The position numbers and the translations under genes are program-made. A stretch of 64,000 nucleotides of DNA from the NCBI RefSeq assembly GCF_001434405.1, contig NZ_AZFT01000006.1, forward strand, positions 1 through 64,000, read 5' to 3'. The stretch comes from Ligilactobacillus apodemi DSM 16634 = JCM 16172. Its GTDB lineage: Bacteria > Bacillota > Bacilli > Lactobacillales > Lactobacillaceae. Each line of letters starts with the position of its first letter. Positions within the stretch are counted from its first letter, which is position 1. Shown here piece after piece: positions 1 to 10,704 of the stretch. Below the pieces are notes generated by a model, which was not told the DNA's origin, ran no database searches, and was given only the letters and a program-made list of their open reading frames with translations.

Positions 1-537
1 AATGGTCAAATGCTATATGGTCAACAAAAGATCGACGGACATTGGTACTACTTTGATCCAGTAACTGGTGCAATGCAAACCGGTTTTGTCTATATCGCAG
101 ATCAAAACAAGACAGTATATTACGGTAGCAACGGTCAAATGCTTTACGGTCAACAAAAGATCGATGGGCATTGGTACTATTTTGATACCTTCAACGGTGC
201 AATGCAAACCGGCTTTGTTTATATCGCAGATCAAGATAAGACGGTATATTATAGTAACAATGGTCAAATGCTCTATGGTTGGCAACGGATCAATAATCAT
301 ACCTATTATTTTGATACCTTCAATGGTGCAATGACAACTGGTGAACGTTACATTAATGGACATTGGTATTTATTCGATGAGCAAGGGATAATGCAACGTG
401 GTTTCCAAACCGTTATGGAAAATGGTAAAGCTAAGACAGTTTACTATAACCAAGATGGCTGGATGCTTTACGGTTGGCAAACAATTGATGGCAAAAAATA
501 TTATTTTAACACCTTTAATGGTGCCTTGAAAAACTAA
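1..537 (+). CDS. C-terminal part of a protein with glucan-binding repeats (5' end outside window)
   Basis: The frame is open from the first base to a TAA at 535-537, so this is the last ~178 codons of a longer gene. It consists wholly of glucan-binding (cell-wall-binding type 1) repeats: alternating units with [23 protein letters not shown] and DKTVYYSNNGQM signatures, ending in NTFNGALKN. The same units occur in the next two genes, often nearly identical at DNA level. Such repeats bind alpha-glucan and usually sit at the ends of GH70 glucansucrases, so the missing part is probably another glucansucrase or glucan-binding enzyme; this cannot be decided from the window. The next gene starts only 34 bases downstream with no terminator between, so the two may be co-transcribed. 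Confidence 0.85.
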   Translation, partial: NGQMLYGQQKIDGHWYYFDPVTGAMQTGFVYIADQNKTVYYGSNGQMLYGQQKIDGHWYYFDTFNGAMQTGFVYIADQDKTVYYSNNGQMLYGWQRINNHTYYFDTFNGAMTTGERYINGHWYLFDEQGIMQRGFQTVMENGKAKTVYYNQDGWMLYGWQTIDGKKYYFNTFNGALKN

Positions 538-571
538 GTAACAATTAAAAACAAGGGGTAGTATATAAAGA

Positions 572-3500
572 ATGTTTGAAAAAAAACTACATTATAAGAT
601 GTATAAGTCAGGAAAACACTGGGTATTTGCAGCAATTACTTCAATTGTTTTTGGTGCTGCAATGGTCAATGACGTATCTGCTGATGCTGTAGATACAAGT
701 TCTAGTGATTCTCAAGTTGAACAAGTACAAACAGCAGAGACGTCAACTGAAAGTTCAACTTCTGATAGTGATAGTGTTGCTAACGCTGAAACAACAACTG
801 ATTCAGCTGCTACTGGCAATGTAACAAATGAGAGTGAGACTCAAGCAACGGCAACTGATCAAGTAGCTTCAGCACAACAGCAAGCTACAACTGTGGAAAA
901 TACTGATTCGACAGCCACAACAACAGAAAATGCGACAACAACTGCAACAACAACAGAAAATGCACAGGCAGATACAACAAGTAACACCGAGGCAGCAACT
1001 ACCACTGCGAATACTGAAAATAGTGTTACCGATGACAATGCACAAACTAATAATGTAAGTGACACAACAGCTACAGCAGCCACAGCGACTACAACTAGCG
1101 ATAAAGATGAATCAGCTCAAACTACAACGCAAGTAAATATTGATGGAAATTGGTACTTGCAAGATGCAAGTGGAAATTTTGTAAGTGGCTTCCAAACGAT
1201 TACTGATCAAAATAAAACTGTTTATTATGATCCAACAACCTACCAAATGCAGTATGGTCAACAAAACATTGATGGTTACTGGTATTTGTTTGATACGTTT
1301 GATGGCGCCATGCAAACTGGCTTACAATACATCAAAGATCAACAAAAATTAGTCTACTATAATGCTGATGGTCAAATGCAATATGGTACGGTTGAAATTG
1401 ATGGTGAACAATACCATACTGACGCAATTACAGGTGCAATTATTGGTGAAGGCCAACAAAAAATAGCTGGACATTGGTACTTATATAGTACTGATAATAA
1501 AGTTGTTAATAGCTGGCAATACATTGCAGACCAAGGAAAGACTGTATATTATGACCAAAATACAGCGCAAATGGTCTATGGTCAACAAAATATCAACGGA
1601 CATTGGTACTTATTTGATCAAACAACAGGAGCTATGCAACGTGGTTTCCAAAACTTGAAAGATTATGGTGAAGATAAAACAGTTTACTATAACCAAGATG
1701 GTTGGATGTTATATGGTCAACAAAAGATCGATGGATACTGGTATTTGTTTGATACGTTTGATGGAGCTATGCAAACCGGCTTACAAACTTTAGCAGATCA
1801 AAATAAAACTGTTTATTATGCTGATAATGGTCAAATGCAGTATGGGTGGCAATGGGTGGATAATGCTACTCGTTACTTTGATACCTTTGATGGCGCCATG
1901 GTAACAGGCCAACAAAAGATAGCCGATCATTGGTACTTATTTGATCAAGATGGAGCGATGCAACGAGGCTTTCAAAATTTGAAAGATTATGGTGAAGATA
2001 AAACAGTTTACTATAATCAAGATGGTTGGATGCTATATGGTTGGCAATGGGTAGAAAATGCTACTCGTTATTTTGACACCTTTAATGGTGCAATGGCTAC
2101 AGGTCAACAAAAGATAGCTGGATATTGGTACTTGTTTGATCAAGATGGAGCGATGCAACGTGGTTTCCAATTCATTCCAGAACAAGATAAGCTCGTTTAT
2201 TATAATCAAGATGGCTGGATGCTTTATGGTGAACAAAATATTGATGGTGTGAACTATACTTTCAATACCTTTGATGGTGCGCTAGAAGCTACAGGTCAAC
2301 AAAAGATAGCTGGACATTGGTATTTATTTGATGAAAACGGAAACGTGTTAACAGGTTTCCAAGACCTCAGCGCTTATGGCCAAGACAAAGTTGTTTACTA
2401 TGACCCAACAACGGCTCAAATATTATATGGTTATCAAAACATTGATGGAAACTGGTATTTATTTGATAGTTATGATGGTAGCCTTCAAAAAGGTATCCAA
2501 ACTGTTAATAATGTAACTTTATCTTTTGATACAAATACAGGTGCATTATTAACAGGGGTACAAAATATTAACGGCGATCTTTATTATGTAGACCCGATTT
2601 CTGGAACGATCAAGAAGAATTTGATGCTTTTGAATGCAGATAATACTTATACGTATTTTGATGCAACAACGGGTAAAGGAACCAATGCACTTACTCAACA
2701 ATATGAACAAGGCGTTGAAAGTAATAATGCGGAATTTGTAGCTAATAATGCAGCTTATTCGTTTGACGGCGACAGCTTTGAAAATGTTAATGGATTTTTG
2801 ACGGCAGATAGCTGGTATCGTCCAAAAGAAATTTTAGTTAATGGTACAACTTGGCAAGCTTCAACCGAAAGTGATTTTCGTCCATTGCTGATGACATGGT
2901 GGCCCGATAATCAAATTAGAGCAGATTATATCAATTTTATGAAAGATAATGGTCTGTTTGACACAGATGATACTTTCACAAGTGATTCTGATTCAAGTTA
3001 TATGGATTATGCAACTGAAATGATTCAACGAAATATTGAAAGTAAAATCACTACAGAAGGTAATACAGACTGGCTAAGAATATTAATGCAAGAGTTTGTT
3101 GAAACTGAAGATATTTGGAACGAAAATAGTGAAGATCTTCGTAATACTGGGATGCAAAAATTCCAAGGCGGATTTTTAACTTATGTTAATAGTGATCTTA
3201 CTCCTTGGGCTAACTCGGATTACCGGAAGTTAGGCTATCAACCAGCCATGATCTCAGAAAATAGTATCGGGCCTGAATTTTTACTTGCTAACGACGTCGA
3301 TAATTCTAATCCAGTTGTTCAAGCTGAAGATTTGAACTGGTTGCATTATTTAATGAATTTTGGTGAAATTACTGCTAATGACCCAAGTGCTAATTTTGAT
3401 GGAATTCGAATTGATGCGGTTGATAATATGGATGCAAGTATCTTGAGTTTAGCTGGTGATTACTTGCGAGCACATTTTAATGTTGGAGCTAACGATGCTA

Positions 3501-5683
3501 CGGCTAACCAACATATCTCGATCTTAGAAGACTGGGATAATCGTGATGCAACATATACGAACTCTATTGGTAATCCAGAATTAACAATGGATGACTACTT
3601 AGTACAACAAATGAAGTATTCGTTAGGTCAATCATCAGAAACAGCATCATCCATGAAGCGTTTCTTGGAATGGTATTTAGTTGATCGTTCGGTAGATAAT
3701 ACAGAAAACACCGCAATTCCTAACTATGCATTTGTTCGTGCTCATGATGCTTCAATGCAAGAAGATTTGATGACTCTTATGCAAGATAAGTATGGTCGTT
3801 CATGGGGAGCAAGCTTTACAGTTGAAGAATACGAAGCTGCCATGGAAGATTATATGGAAGACCAAAAAGCAACGGTTAAACACTATAATCGTTACAATAT
3901 TCCAAGTTCATATGCAATGTTATTAACTAATAAAGATGTAATTCCACGTGTTTATTACGGTGATCTCTTTACTGATAACGGTCAATATATGGAAACGAAA
4001 TCGATCTACTACGATTCAATTGATAATTTATTGAAGACACGGATCAAATATGTTTCTGGTGGTCAAACAATGGATGTTGACCAAAATGATATCCTTACAA
4101 GTGTTCGTTTAGGTAAAGATGCATTAAATGCCAGTGATACTGGAACTGCTGAAACGAGAACAACAGGTATTGGTTTGATCATTAGCAATAATAGTAATCT
4201 TACTTTAGCTGATGGAGATACTGTAGTACTTCACATGGGAGCTGCGCATAAGAATCAAGCTTATCGAGCAGCAATGATCGCTACTGATGATGGTATTCTC
4301 AACTATGCATCAGATGATGGTGCTCCAATAGCTTATACTGATGAAAATGGTGATTTGATCTTCACTAACAAAGATCTTGTTGTTAACGGACAAGTTCAAG
4401 CAAATACTGCAATCAGAGGTGTATTGAATCCTTATGTTTCTGGCTATGTAGCACTTTGGGTTCCAGTTGGTGCTAGCGAAACACAGGATGCACGTACTGA
4501 AGCAAGTACAGAAGCATCAACTGATGGTTCTGTGTTCCACTCAAATGCTGCCTTGGATTCTAATGTTATTTACGAAGGATTCTCTAATTTCCAAGCCTTC
4601 CCATCTGATGATTCTAAGAATGCTAATGCATTAATTGCGCAAAATGCAGAGCTCTTCAAGTCATGGGGTGTAACAAGTTTCCAATTAGCACCGCAATATG
4701 TCTCAACTAGTGATGGAACATTTATTGATTCTACGATTGATAATGGCTATGCCTTTAGTGACCGTTACGACCTTGCAATGAGCAAGAATAATAAGTATGG
4801 ATCTTATCAAGATTTGATCAATGCGATCAAAGCACTTCACAGTGTAGGGATTCAAGTTATTGCTGACTATGTACCAGATCAAGTTTATAGCTTGTCTGGT
4901 CAAGAAGTTGTAACAGTTGTACGGACCGATGAATATGGTGGTAAGATCGATGGTACTGCCCTTGATAATGTTGCTTATGTGGTTAATACAGTTGGTGGTG
5001 GCCAATATCAGGCTGAATATGGTGGTAAATTCTTAGAAGAACTACAAGAAAAATATCCAACACTATTTACAACTAAGCAAGTTTCGACGGGTGAAACAAT
5101 TGATCCAAGTGAAAAGATCACTCAATGGTCTGCTAAGTATTTCAACGGAACTAATGTATTACGTCGTGGTGTGGGCTATGTTTTACATGATAGTAATCAA
5201 TATTACCGAGTTGCTGAAACAGATGAAGTCTTCTTACCAAGTCAATTAGAAGGAAAAGTTGTGGATAATGGTGGCGAACCATTTAGAACAGGTTTTTGGA
5301 CTAATGAAGATGGTACTGTCAATTACTATGACGATATGGGTAAAATCATGACTAATGCTTTCGTTAAAGATGGTAAAAACAACTGGTATTACTTTGACGA
5401 AAATGGAAATATGGTTTCAAATACTTCTTTACAAATAACAACAGATAACACAACGGCAGAATATTACTTCTTAGCCAATGGTGTCTCAGTCCGAAATGGT
5501 TTCTTGCAAACAGCAAGTGGTGATACTTACTATTACGACGAAAATGGCCGTAAATTAATCAATGGGAAAGTTACGGTAAATAGTGTCGAGTACACAACTG
5601 ATGCGACTGGTAAAGTAGTCGAAGAAAAAGTTTTACAAAAACTAGATGAAATTGAAACTGCAGGCCGAACTTCCGTATTTTAA
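572..5683 (+). CDS. GH70 glucansucrase (secreted, KxYKxGKxW signal)
   Basis: This 1703-residue extracellular enzyme is predicted to polymerise glucose from sucrose into alpha-glucan, releasing fructose. Residues 1-38 are a KxYKxGKxW export signal (KMYKSGKHW). A Thr/Ser/Ala-rich linker follows to about 185, glucan-binding repeats from about 186 to 710, the circularly permuted catalytic core from about 710 to 1570, and further repeats to the end. GH70 motifs are present: [13 protein letters not shown] with nucleophile D948, HISILEDW with acid/base E986, FVRAHD with transition-state D1059, and ADYVPDQVY (motif I) near 1430. The order II-III-IV-I is normal for GH70. The ILED motif III is of the sucrose-active type, unlike 4,6-alpha-glucanotransferases. 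Residues after D1059 are ASM, not the usual SEV or NNS, so linkage type cannot be predicted. The start has AAGGGG 13 bases upstream. No LPxTG is present; retention is probably by the repeats. Confidence 0.95.
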   Translation: MFEKKLHYKMYKSGKHWVFAAITSIVFGAAMVNDVSADAVDTSSSDSQVEQVQTAETSTESSTSDSDSVANAETTTDSAATGNVTNESETQATATDQVASAQQQATTVENTDSTATTTENATTTATTTENAQADTTSNTEAATTTANTENSVTDDNAQTNNVSDTTATAATATTTSDKDESAQTTTQVNIDGNWYLQDASGNFVSGFQTITDQNKTVYYDPTTYQMQYGQQNIDGYWYLFDTFDGAMQTGLQYIKDQQKLVYYNADGQMQYGTVEIDGEQYHTDAITGAIIGEGQQKIAGHWYLYSTDNKVVNSWQYIADQGKTVYYDQNTAQMVYGQQNINGHWYLFDQTTGAMQRGFQNLKDYGEDKTVYYNQDGWMLYGQQKIDGYWYLFDTFDGAMQTGLQTLADQNKTVYYADNGQMQYGWQWVDNATRYFDTFDGAMVTGQQKIADHWYLFDQDGAMQRGFQNLKDYGEDKTVYYNQDGWMLYGWQWVENATRYFDTFNGAMATGQQKIAGYWYLFDQDGAMQRGFQFIPEQDKLVYYNQDGWMLYGEQNIDGVNYTFNTFDGALEATGQQKIAGHWYLFDENGNVLTGFQDLSAYGQDKVVYYDPTTAQILYGYQNIDGNWYLFDSYDGSLQKGIQTVNNVTLSFDTNTGALLTGVQNINGDLYYVDPISGTIKKNLMLLNADNTYTYFDATTGKGTNALTQQYEQGVESNNAEFVANNAAYSFDGDSFENVNGFLTADSWYRPKEILVNGTTWQASTESDFRPLLMTWWPDNQIRADYINFMKDNGLFDTDDTFTSDSDSSYMDYATEMIQRNIESKITTEGNTDWLRILMQEFVETEDIWNENSEDLRNTGMQKFQGGFLTYVNSDLTPWANSDYRKLGYQPAMISENSIGPEFLLANDVDNSNPVVQAEDLNWLHYLMNFGEITANDPSANFDGIRIDAVDNMDASILSLAGDYLRAHFNVGANDATANQHISILEDWDNRDATYTNSIGNPELTMDDYLVQQMKYSLGQSSETASSMKRFLEWYLVDRSVDNTENTAIPNYAFVRAHDASMQEDLMTLMQDKYGRSWGASFTVEEYEAAMEDYMEDQKATVKHYNRYNIPSSYAMLLTNKDVIPRVYYGDLFTDNGQYMETKSIYYDSIDNLLKTRIKYVSGGQTMDVDQNDILTSVRLGKDALNASDTGTAETRTTGIGLIISNNSNLTLADGDTVVLHMGAAHKNQAYRAAMIATDDGILNYASDDGAPIAYTDENGDLIFTNKDLVVNGQVQANTAIRGVLNPYVSGYVALWVPVGASETQDARTEASTEASTDGSVFHSNAALDSNVIYEGFSNFQAFPSDDSKNANALIAQNAELFKSWGVTSFQLAPQYVSTSDGTFIDSTIDNGYAFSDRYDLAMSKNNKYGSYQDLINAIKALHSVGIQVIADYVPDQVYSLSGQEVVTVVRTDEYGGKIDGTALDNVAYVVNTVGGGQYQAEYGGKFLEELQEKYPTLFTTKQVSTGETIDPSEKITQWSAKYFNGTNVLRRGVGYVLHDSNQYYRVAETDEVFLPSQLEGKVVDNGGEPFRTGFWTNEDGTVNYYDDMGKIMTNAFVKDGKNNWYYFDENGNMVSNTSLQITTDNTTAEYYFLANGVSVRNGFLQTASGDTYYYDENGRKLINGKVTVNSVEYTTDATGKVVEEKVLQKLDEIETAGRTSVF

Positions 5684-5709
5684 AGGTAAGAAGAGCTTGA
5701 GATAAAAAG

Positions 5710-5754
5710 AAAAGTTCGCAGAGAATAACCTAGGTTATTTTCTGCGAACTTTTT
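5710..5754 (+). terminator. Intrinsic terminator after the glucansucrase
   Basis: A 20-bp near-perfect hairpin (arms 5711-5730 and 5733-5752, one G-U pair, CCTAGG at the tip) runs into a T tract. It ends the transcript of the glucansucrase gene and separates it from the GH53 gene. Confidence 0.9.
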
Positions 5755-5817
5755 GTGCCTATGAAAATGGAAGATAAAAACATACGTATAAGAAATTATA
5801 ATTTAAATTAGAAAAAA

Positions 5818-5846
5818 TTTACCTTTTTAAAATATACTTAAATAAT
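5818..5846 (+). promoter_or_regulatory. Possible sigma-A promoter of the GH53 gene
   Basis: TTTACC and AATAAT are separated by 17 bases in an AT-rich gap downstream of a terminator and 54 bases before the GH53 start. Neither box is a full consensus match, and the whole gap is AT-rich, so this is only a candidate. Confidence 0.3.
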
Positions 5847-5899
5847 TATTGGTGATAAAATTTAAGTGACTTAAGTAATCAGGAAAGGGTAAGTTATTA

Positions 5900-8800
5900 A
5901 TGTTTGAAAGAAAAGTCCATTATAAGATGTATAAGGCTGGCAAAAATTGGGTATTTGCTGCCATTGCTACAATTGCTGTATCTATGAGTTTTGCAACTGG
6001 GGATGTTAAAGCTGATCAAACAACAACAGTTGATGCAAACCAAACAACAACAGTTGATAAAAGTACAACGAGTCAAGATACAGCAACTACTGTAGAAAGT
6101 TCATCATCTGAAAATGAAAGTACAGTAGACAATACAAGTGATGCGACAAATTCTCCAACAACAGATTCAGCTGTAACGACTGATGTGACGACAGCTACTA
6201 AAGATACTACTGTGGTAGATACAAGTAAGGCAAGCCAAGAAGTTGAGACAACAAAAGCAACCACAGCTGATACTTCAAGTAGTACTAATGAAACTACGTC
6301 TGCTGAAACATCGAGTAGTGAAGCAACAACAAATTCGGCTACAGCTGATTTAAAAACAGATACTGCTACGGTAGATTCTCAAACGGATACTACTGCAACA
6401 TCCAAAGAAGTAGCGACAACGCCAGAATATACGCAAGTAAACCAAGATGGTAATTGGTACTTAGTGGATGCAACAGGCAATTATCTTTCAGGTTTTCAAA
6501 CGATTACTGATCAAAATAAGACAGTTTACTACGATCCAACAACTTATCAAATGCAATACGGTCAACAAAAGATCAATGGTAGTTGGTACTTGTTTGATAC
6601 CTTTAATGGTGCAATGCAAACCGGTGTTCAATATATTAGAACTCAAAATAAATTAGTTTACTATAATGAACAAGGTCAAATGCAACATGGCCAAGTAAAT
6701 ATTGATAATAAAGTTTATCAAACAAATCCTGTTACAGGTGCGATCGAAGCAAAGGGTCAACAAAAGATCGCAAACAATTGGTATTTATTTAATCAACAAC
6801 AACAAATAGTCACAGGTTTTCAAACGATTGCAGAACAAAACAAAGTTGTCTACTACGATCCAACAACGGCCAAGATGCAATACGGTCAACAAAAGATCAA
6901 CGGCAGTTGGTATTACTTTGATACTTTTGACGGTGCGATGAAGACCGGTTTTGTAGAAATACCAGAACAAAACAAGACAGTCTATTATGCAACTGATGGT
7001 AAGATGCAATACGGTCAACAAAAGATCGACGGCAACTGGTATAACTTTGATACTTTTGATGGAGCGATGAAGACTGGCTTTGTAGAGATACCAGAACAAA
7101 ACAAGACAGTCTATTACGCAGCTGATGGTAAGATGCAATATGGTCAACAAAAGATCGACGATAACTGGTACTACTTTGATACTTTTGATGGAGCAATGAA
7201 GACTAGTTTTGTAGAAATTCCAGAACAAGATAAGACTGTTTATTACAATGAAAAAGGTCAAATGCAGTATGGTTGGCAAATGATTGATGGTAACGTCTAT
7301 TATTTTGATACCTATGATGGCAAGATGAGTGTTGGTCAACAAAAAATCGGTGATTACTGGTATCTATTTGATGCTAATGGTGTAATGCAAACTGGTATCA
7401 ATTATATTCCAGATCAAAATAAACTTGTTTACTATAACGAAGATGGTCAAATGCAATACGGTCAACAAACAATTGATGGTACCACATATGATTTCAATAC
7501 CTTTGATGGAGCATTAGAAAATCTTGATGGTCAACAAAAGATTGCAGGAAATTGGTATTTATTCACAGACGGTCAAGTAATGACAGGATTCCAGTATATT
7601 TCTGATCAAAATAAGACTGTATATTATTCGCCAACAACAGCTCAAATGCAATATGGTTGGCAAGACATTGACGGTAGCAAATACTACTTTGATACCTTTG
7701 ATGGTGCAATGTATACCGGCAGTCATTTGATTGATGGAACAAGTTATACTTTTGGAACTAGTGGTGCCTTACTAGATCTTTCACTACAAGATTACCGTCA
7801 AGAAGTCGCTGATGGCATTGCTGCTGCTATCCAAGATAAATATCGTCAAACGATCGATGCAAATTGGGATAATCAAAATGATAATTATCTAGCTTTCTCA
7901 GTTCATGATGTTGCTCAGTTAGTGGCACGAAATAATTTAACTGCAACGGCTGAAGCAGTAGAAAAAAATCTTAAAACAAACGCATTATTTGAAGGAACTG
8001 CTGATACTATTTGGGTAAAGAGTTATGATAGTTCAGATATGAAAGCTGCAGTAACTCAAGCAATAAATGATTTTATGGCAAGCTACACCCCAAGAGCTGA
8101 TTTATCTAAGACAGCACTTGGTGTTGGTGCTAAGAATATGGATGGAACCTTAAATGTTGCCATTATTGTCTTTACATTAGGTGAAAATTCAACAACAGAG
8201 CAAACTAAAGCAACTTCTAGTCTAACGGCTAAAGTCTCAGAAACATATTTAGCACCAGGTGTTAATGCAACAGCAATTGATGGGCTAACAAGTGGAAGTG
8301 TGATTAGCGCTGATGAGCTTGGAAGTACATTTACTGTAGACACGTCATTATTAGATGGTGTTAAAGGTGAAAAAATCGGTGAACAAAACTTGAAGATGAT
8401 CTTTAGTAGTTTGCCAGGTAACGAATCTGGACTTGAAGGTCAAAAAGTTTATAAGGGAACTGATGGCAATGATTACCACTATGTCTTTTGGTTGAGCGAT
8501 ACGTTTGATGGGGACCAAGTTGGTAAGCAAGAGGCCTTTTTGGCAGCCAATAAAGATGCTGTTTATGGCGATGTCTTAACTGTAACTTATTCAGCTACGT
8601 TAACTTGGGGAGCACCTGTTGCACCAAGTACGGGTGTCAACGGAGTTCCAACTAGTCAAATGACAGATGAAGAAATTGACTTAGCTTATAAGACTGGTAC
8701 GGATACTGGATTACGTTATGATTCTGTTAAGGTTGAACCAATTGAAGGTATGACTGATGATATGATCCGAGGCGTTGATATTGGAAGTTATCAATCCTTG

Positions 8801-10411
8801 ATCAATGCAGGCGTCAAATTCTATGATTTTGATGGCAATGAAGCTCCAATTTACAAGGTATTAAAAGATGCAGGGGTCAACTGGATCAGATTGCGTATTT
8901 GGAATGATCCGTATGATGCTAACAATAACACCTATGCTGGTGGGGATTGTAGCGAAGAAAATGTCATGAAGATGGCAACGGATGCCTCAAAATATGGCTT
9001 GAAAGTACTTTTAGACTTCCATTATTCTGATTTCTGGGCTGATCCAGCTAAACAACCACTTCCTAAAGCTTGGGAAGATGAAAGCGGTGAAGCATTAGCT
9101 AAGTCAGTTTACAACTACACAAGTAAGATTTTAACTGATTTGAAGAATGCTGGTGTTGATATCGGAATGGTTCAAATTGGTAATGAGATTACAAATGGTG
9201 TATTTGGCATTTACTCAAACCGAGATCGTGGTGAATCTTACTACAACATCTGGGGAAATGAAACTAAGGCAAGTGAGATCTGCCAATATTTAAATGCCGG
9301 TTCAAGTGCTGTTCGTAAAGTTTTACCAGATGCTAAGATTGCTATCCAACTAGAAACACCAAATGTGCCAAAATATCGTAATATTATGACTGCCTTACGT
9401 GATAACAATGTTGATTACGATTTACTAGGAACTTCATATTACCCATTCTGGTCTACAAACGATGGTAACGGTTGGTATGATGACGTTGATATGGGCTGGG
9501 GTGCTAATACACCTAAGAGTCTTGAAGGCGTTGAAAAAATGGCCAAAGAAGAATTTGGTAAGCAAGTAGTCGTACTTGAAACTGGTTGGATCAACAATGT
9601 TCGTGATTCAGATGGTACAGGTAACTCAATTGGGGCAGATTCTGAAATTCAAGCTTATAGTCATGATCCACAAGGACAAGTTGATGCAATGGCGGATATG
9701 TACAAGGCATTGATCGCACAAGGTGGCTTAGGTGGCTTCTGGTGGGAACCTGCTTGGATCCCTGTAAAAGCTGGTTGGGAAAACTGGCAATACAACAAAG
9801 ATGCCTCTGATAAGTATGGTACAGGTTGGGCTTCACAATATGCAGTTGGCTATGCACCAGACAGTGTAATGTATTATAATGGTGAACCTACATGGGGTGG
9901 ATCAACATGGGATAATGTTGCCTTGTTTGATGATCAAGGACATCCACTCCAATCTCTCAAGATGTACAATGGATTTTTAAATGGTTATGAAACACCGCAA
10001 AATTTAACGTCAACGCTTGCTTTTAAGATCACTAAAGTTTGGAATAGTGATAATGTTGCATTGCAAAATGGGTTAGCTGAAGGAGACCTCGTAAGCGCAA
10101 GTGACATGATCGATCCATTAACCTCTGATGCAACAGCACTACTTTCAGGCGCTGCAGACACAACTATGTCACAATCAACCTTAGAAGCAATTGCTAAGGG
10201 TATGGGTGGAATTGAGACAGCACTTGAAGGTAAAACGACTTACTATACAGAAAATGGTGATGCATATCACTATGTCTATTGGTTTACAGAAGGAAATACA
10301 GCTGATCAAAAAGCCTGGAATTTCTACAATGATAATCAAACTGCTAAATATGGTGATAAATTAATTGCCAATGTTGAAGCGACAGTGACATGGGGTGCAG
10401 CTCAAGCTTAG
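5900..10411 (+). CDS. GH53 endo-beta-1,4-galactanase fused to glucan-binding repeats (KxYKxGKxW signal)
   Basis: This 1503-residue secreted protein carries a GH53 domain (about residues 950-1355), a family that cuts beta-1,4-galactan. Visible GH53 signatures are RLRIWNDP, LLDFHYSDFWADP, QIGNE (acid/base E1096), GTSYYPFW and VLETGW (nucleophile E1227). Residues 1-38 are a KxYKxGKxW signal (KMYKAGKNW), 39-175 a Thr/Ser-rich linker, and 176-625 glucan-binding repeats like those of the glucansucrase upstream. Residues 630-790 form a module I do not recognise (a faint CAP-domain-like ending, GVGAKNMDGT, is not enough to name it). A ~112-residue module lies on each side of GH53, at 794-907 and 1391-1503, both containing YHYV(F/Y)W and ending TWGA. 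No sortase motif is seen. The start has AGGAAAGGG 10 bases upstream. Likely role: galactan breakdown while held in an alpha-glucan matrix (inference). Confidence 0.92.
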   Translation: MFERKVHYKMYKAGKNWVFAAIATIAVSMSFATGDVKADQTTTVDANQTTTVDKSTTSQDTATTVESSSSENESTVDNTSDATNSPTTDSAVTTDVTTATKDTTVVDTSKASQEVETTKATTADTSSSTNETTSAETSSSEATTNSATADLKTDTATVDSQTDTTATSKEVATTPEYTQVNQDGNWYLVDATGNYLSGFQTITDQNKTVYYDPTTYQMQYGQQKINGSWYLFDTFNGAMQTGVQYIRTQNKLVYYNEQGQMQHGQVNIDNKVYQTNPVTGAIEAKGQQKIANNWYLFNQQQQIVTGFQTIAEQNKVVYYDPTTAKMQYGQQKINGSWYYFDTFDGAMKTGFVEIPEQNKTVYYATDGKMQYGQQKIDGNWYNFDTFDGAMKTGFVEIPEQNKTVYYAADGKMQYGQQKIDDNWYYFDTFDGAMKTSFVEIPEQDKTVYYNEKGQMQYGWQMIDGNVYYFDTYDGKMSVGQQKIGDYWYLFDANGVMQTGINYIPDQNKLVYYNEDGQMQYGQQTIDGTTYDFNTFDGALENLDGQQKIAGNWYLFTDGQVMTGFQYISDQNKTVYYSPTTAQMQYGWQDIDGSKYYFDTFDGAMYTGSHLIDGTSYTFGTSGALLDLSLQDYRQEVADGIAAAIQDKYRQTIDANWDNQNDNYLAFSVHDVAQLVARNNLTATAEAVEKNLKTNALFEGTADTIWVKSYDSSDMKAAVTQAINDFMASYTPRADLSKTALGVGAKNMDGTLNVAIIVFTLGENSTTEQTKATSSLTAKVSETYLAPGVNATAIDGLTSGSVISADELGSTFTVDTSLLDGVKGEKIGEQNLKMIFSSLPGNESGLEGQKVYKGTDGNDYHYVFWLSDTFDGDQVGKQEAFLAANKDAVYGDVLTVTYSATLTWGAPVAPSTGVNGVPTSQMTDEEIDLAYKTGTDTGLRYDSVKVEPIEGMTDDMIRGVDIGSYQSLINAGVKFYDFDGNEAPIYKVLKDAGVNWIRLRIWNDPYDANNNTYAGGDCSEENVMKMATDASKYGLKVLLDFHYSDFWADPAKQPLPKAWEDESGEALAKSVYNYTSKILTDLKNAGVDIGMVQIGNEITNGVFGIYSNRDRGESYYNIWGNETKASEICQYLNAGSSAVRKVLPDAKIAIQLETPNVPKYRNIMTALRDNNVDYDLLGTSYYPFWSTNDGNGWYDDVDMGWGANTPKSLEGVEKMAKEEFGKQVVVLETGWINNVRDSDGTGNSIGADSEIQAYSHDPQGQVDAMADMYKALIAQGGLGGFWWEPAWIPVKAGWENWQYNKDASDKYGTGWASQYAVGYAPDSVMYYNGEPTWGGSTWDNVALFDDQGHPLQSLKMYNGFLNGYETPQNLTSTLAFKITKVWNSDNVALQNGLAEGDLVSASDMIDPLTSDATALLSGAADTTMSQSTLEAIAKGMGGIETALEGKTTYYTENGDAYHYVYWFTEGNTADQKAWNFYNDNQTAKYGDKLIANVEATVTWGAAQA
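6881..7267 (+). repeat. Tandem 129-bp repeat, three copies, inside the GH53 gene
   Basis: Three successive 129-base units begin at 6881, 7010 and 7139, each starting TA(C/T)GGTCAACAAAAGATC and encoding 43 residues ([31 protein letters not shown]). A fourth, more divergent unit begins at 7268. High DNA identity suggests recent duplication or gene conversion, and copy number may vary between strains. Confidence 0.85.
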
Positions 10412-10419
10412 CATGGAAA

Positions 10420-10449
10420 AACAAGTATTCTTTTGAATGCTTGTTTTTT
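10420..10449 (+). terminator. Intrinsic terminator after the GH53 gene
   Basis: AACAAGTATTC and GAATGCTTGTT form an 11-bp stem (one G-U) with a TTTT loop, followed by TTTTTT. It lies just past the GH53 stop codon. Confidence 0.85.
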
Positions 10450-10500
10450 ATTAGTTAAAAGTATTGAATTATTTTGGCTTAGTGATAATCGAATACTAGT

Positions 10501-10546
10501 ACACCTCCTAAAACGGTAAGAACTGTTTTAAGAGGTGTTTTTTGTT
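10501..10546 (+). terminator. Second hairpin terminator downstream of the GH53 gene
   Basis: ACACCTCCTAAAACGGT pairs with AACTGTTTTAAGAGGTGT and is followed by a T run. It may back up the first terminator. It could also mark the end of a lost small gene, but I see no frame between the two hairpins. Confidence 0.75.
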
Positions 10547-10675
10547 GGTTATCAAAAAATAATGGGTAAATACATAAAAAATAAGATATATTTAAGTGAT
10601 TAATTTATTGTGTTTATGGGATTTGTTCGTTTTTAGTATAAATAAAAAATTACATATATATTTAGAATTAAATAA

Positions 10676-10704
10676 TTGACATTTAAAATGTTTAAAGGTA
10701 TATT
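10676..10704 (+). promoter_or_regulatory. Strong sigma-A promoter for the mucus-binding protein gene
   Basis: A perfect -35 TTGACA (10676-10681) is followed by a 17-base spacer and TATATT (10699-10704). It lies ~150 bases before the adhesin start codon, leaving a long leader. Confidence 0.75.

Noticed and set aside
6785-7342. 185-codon minus-strand frame
   Set aside because: It is the complement of the glucan-binding repeats; the periodic sequence keeps the opposite strand open. No ribosome binding site and no protein-like features.
1-10411. CRISPR array or minisatellite interpretation of the repeats
   Set aside because: The repeats are in-frame coding units of 60-130 bases without unique spacers and encode known glucan-binding motifs.
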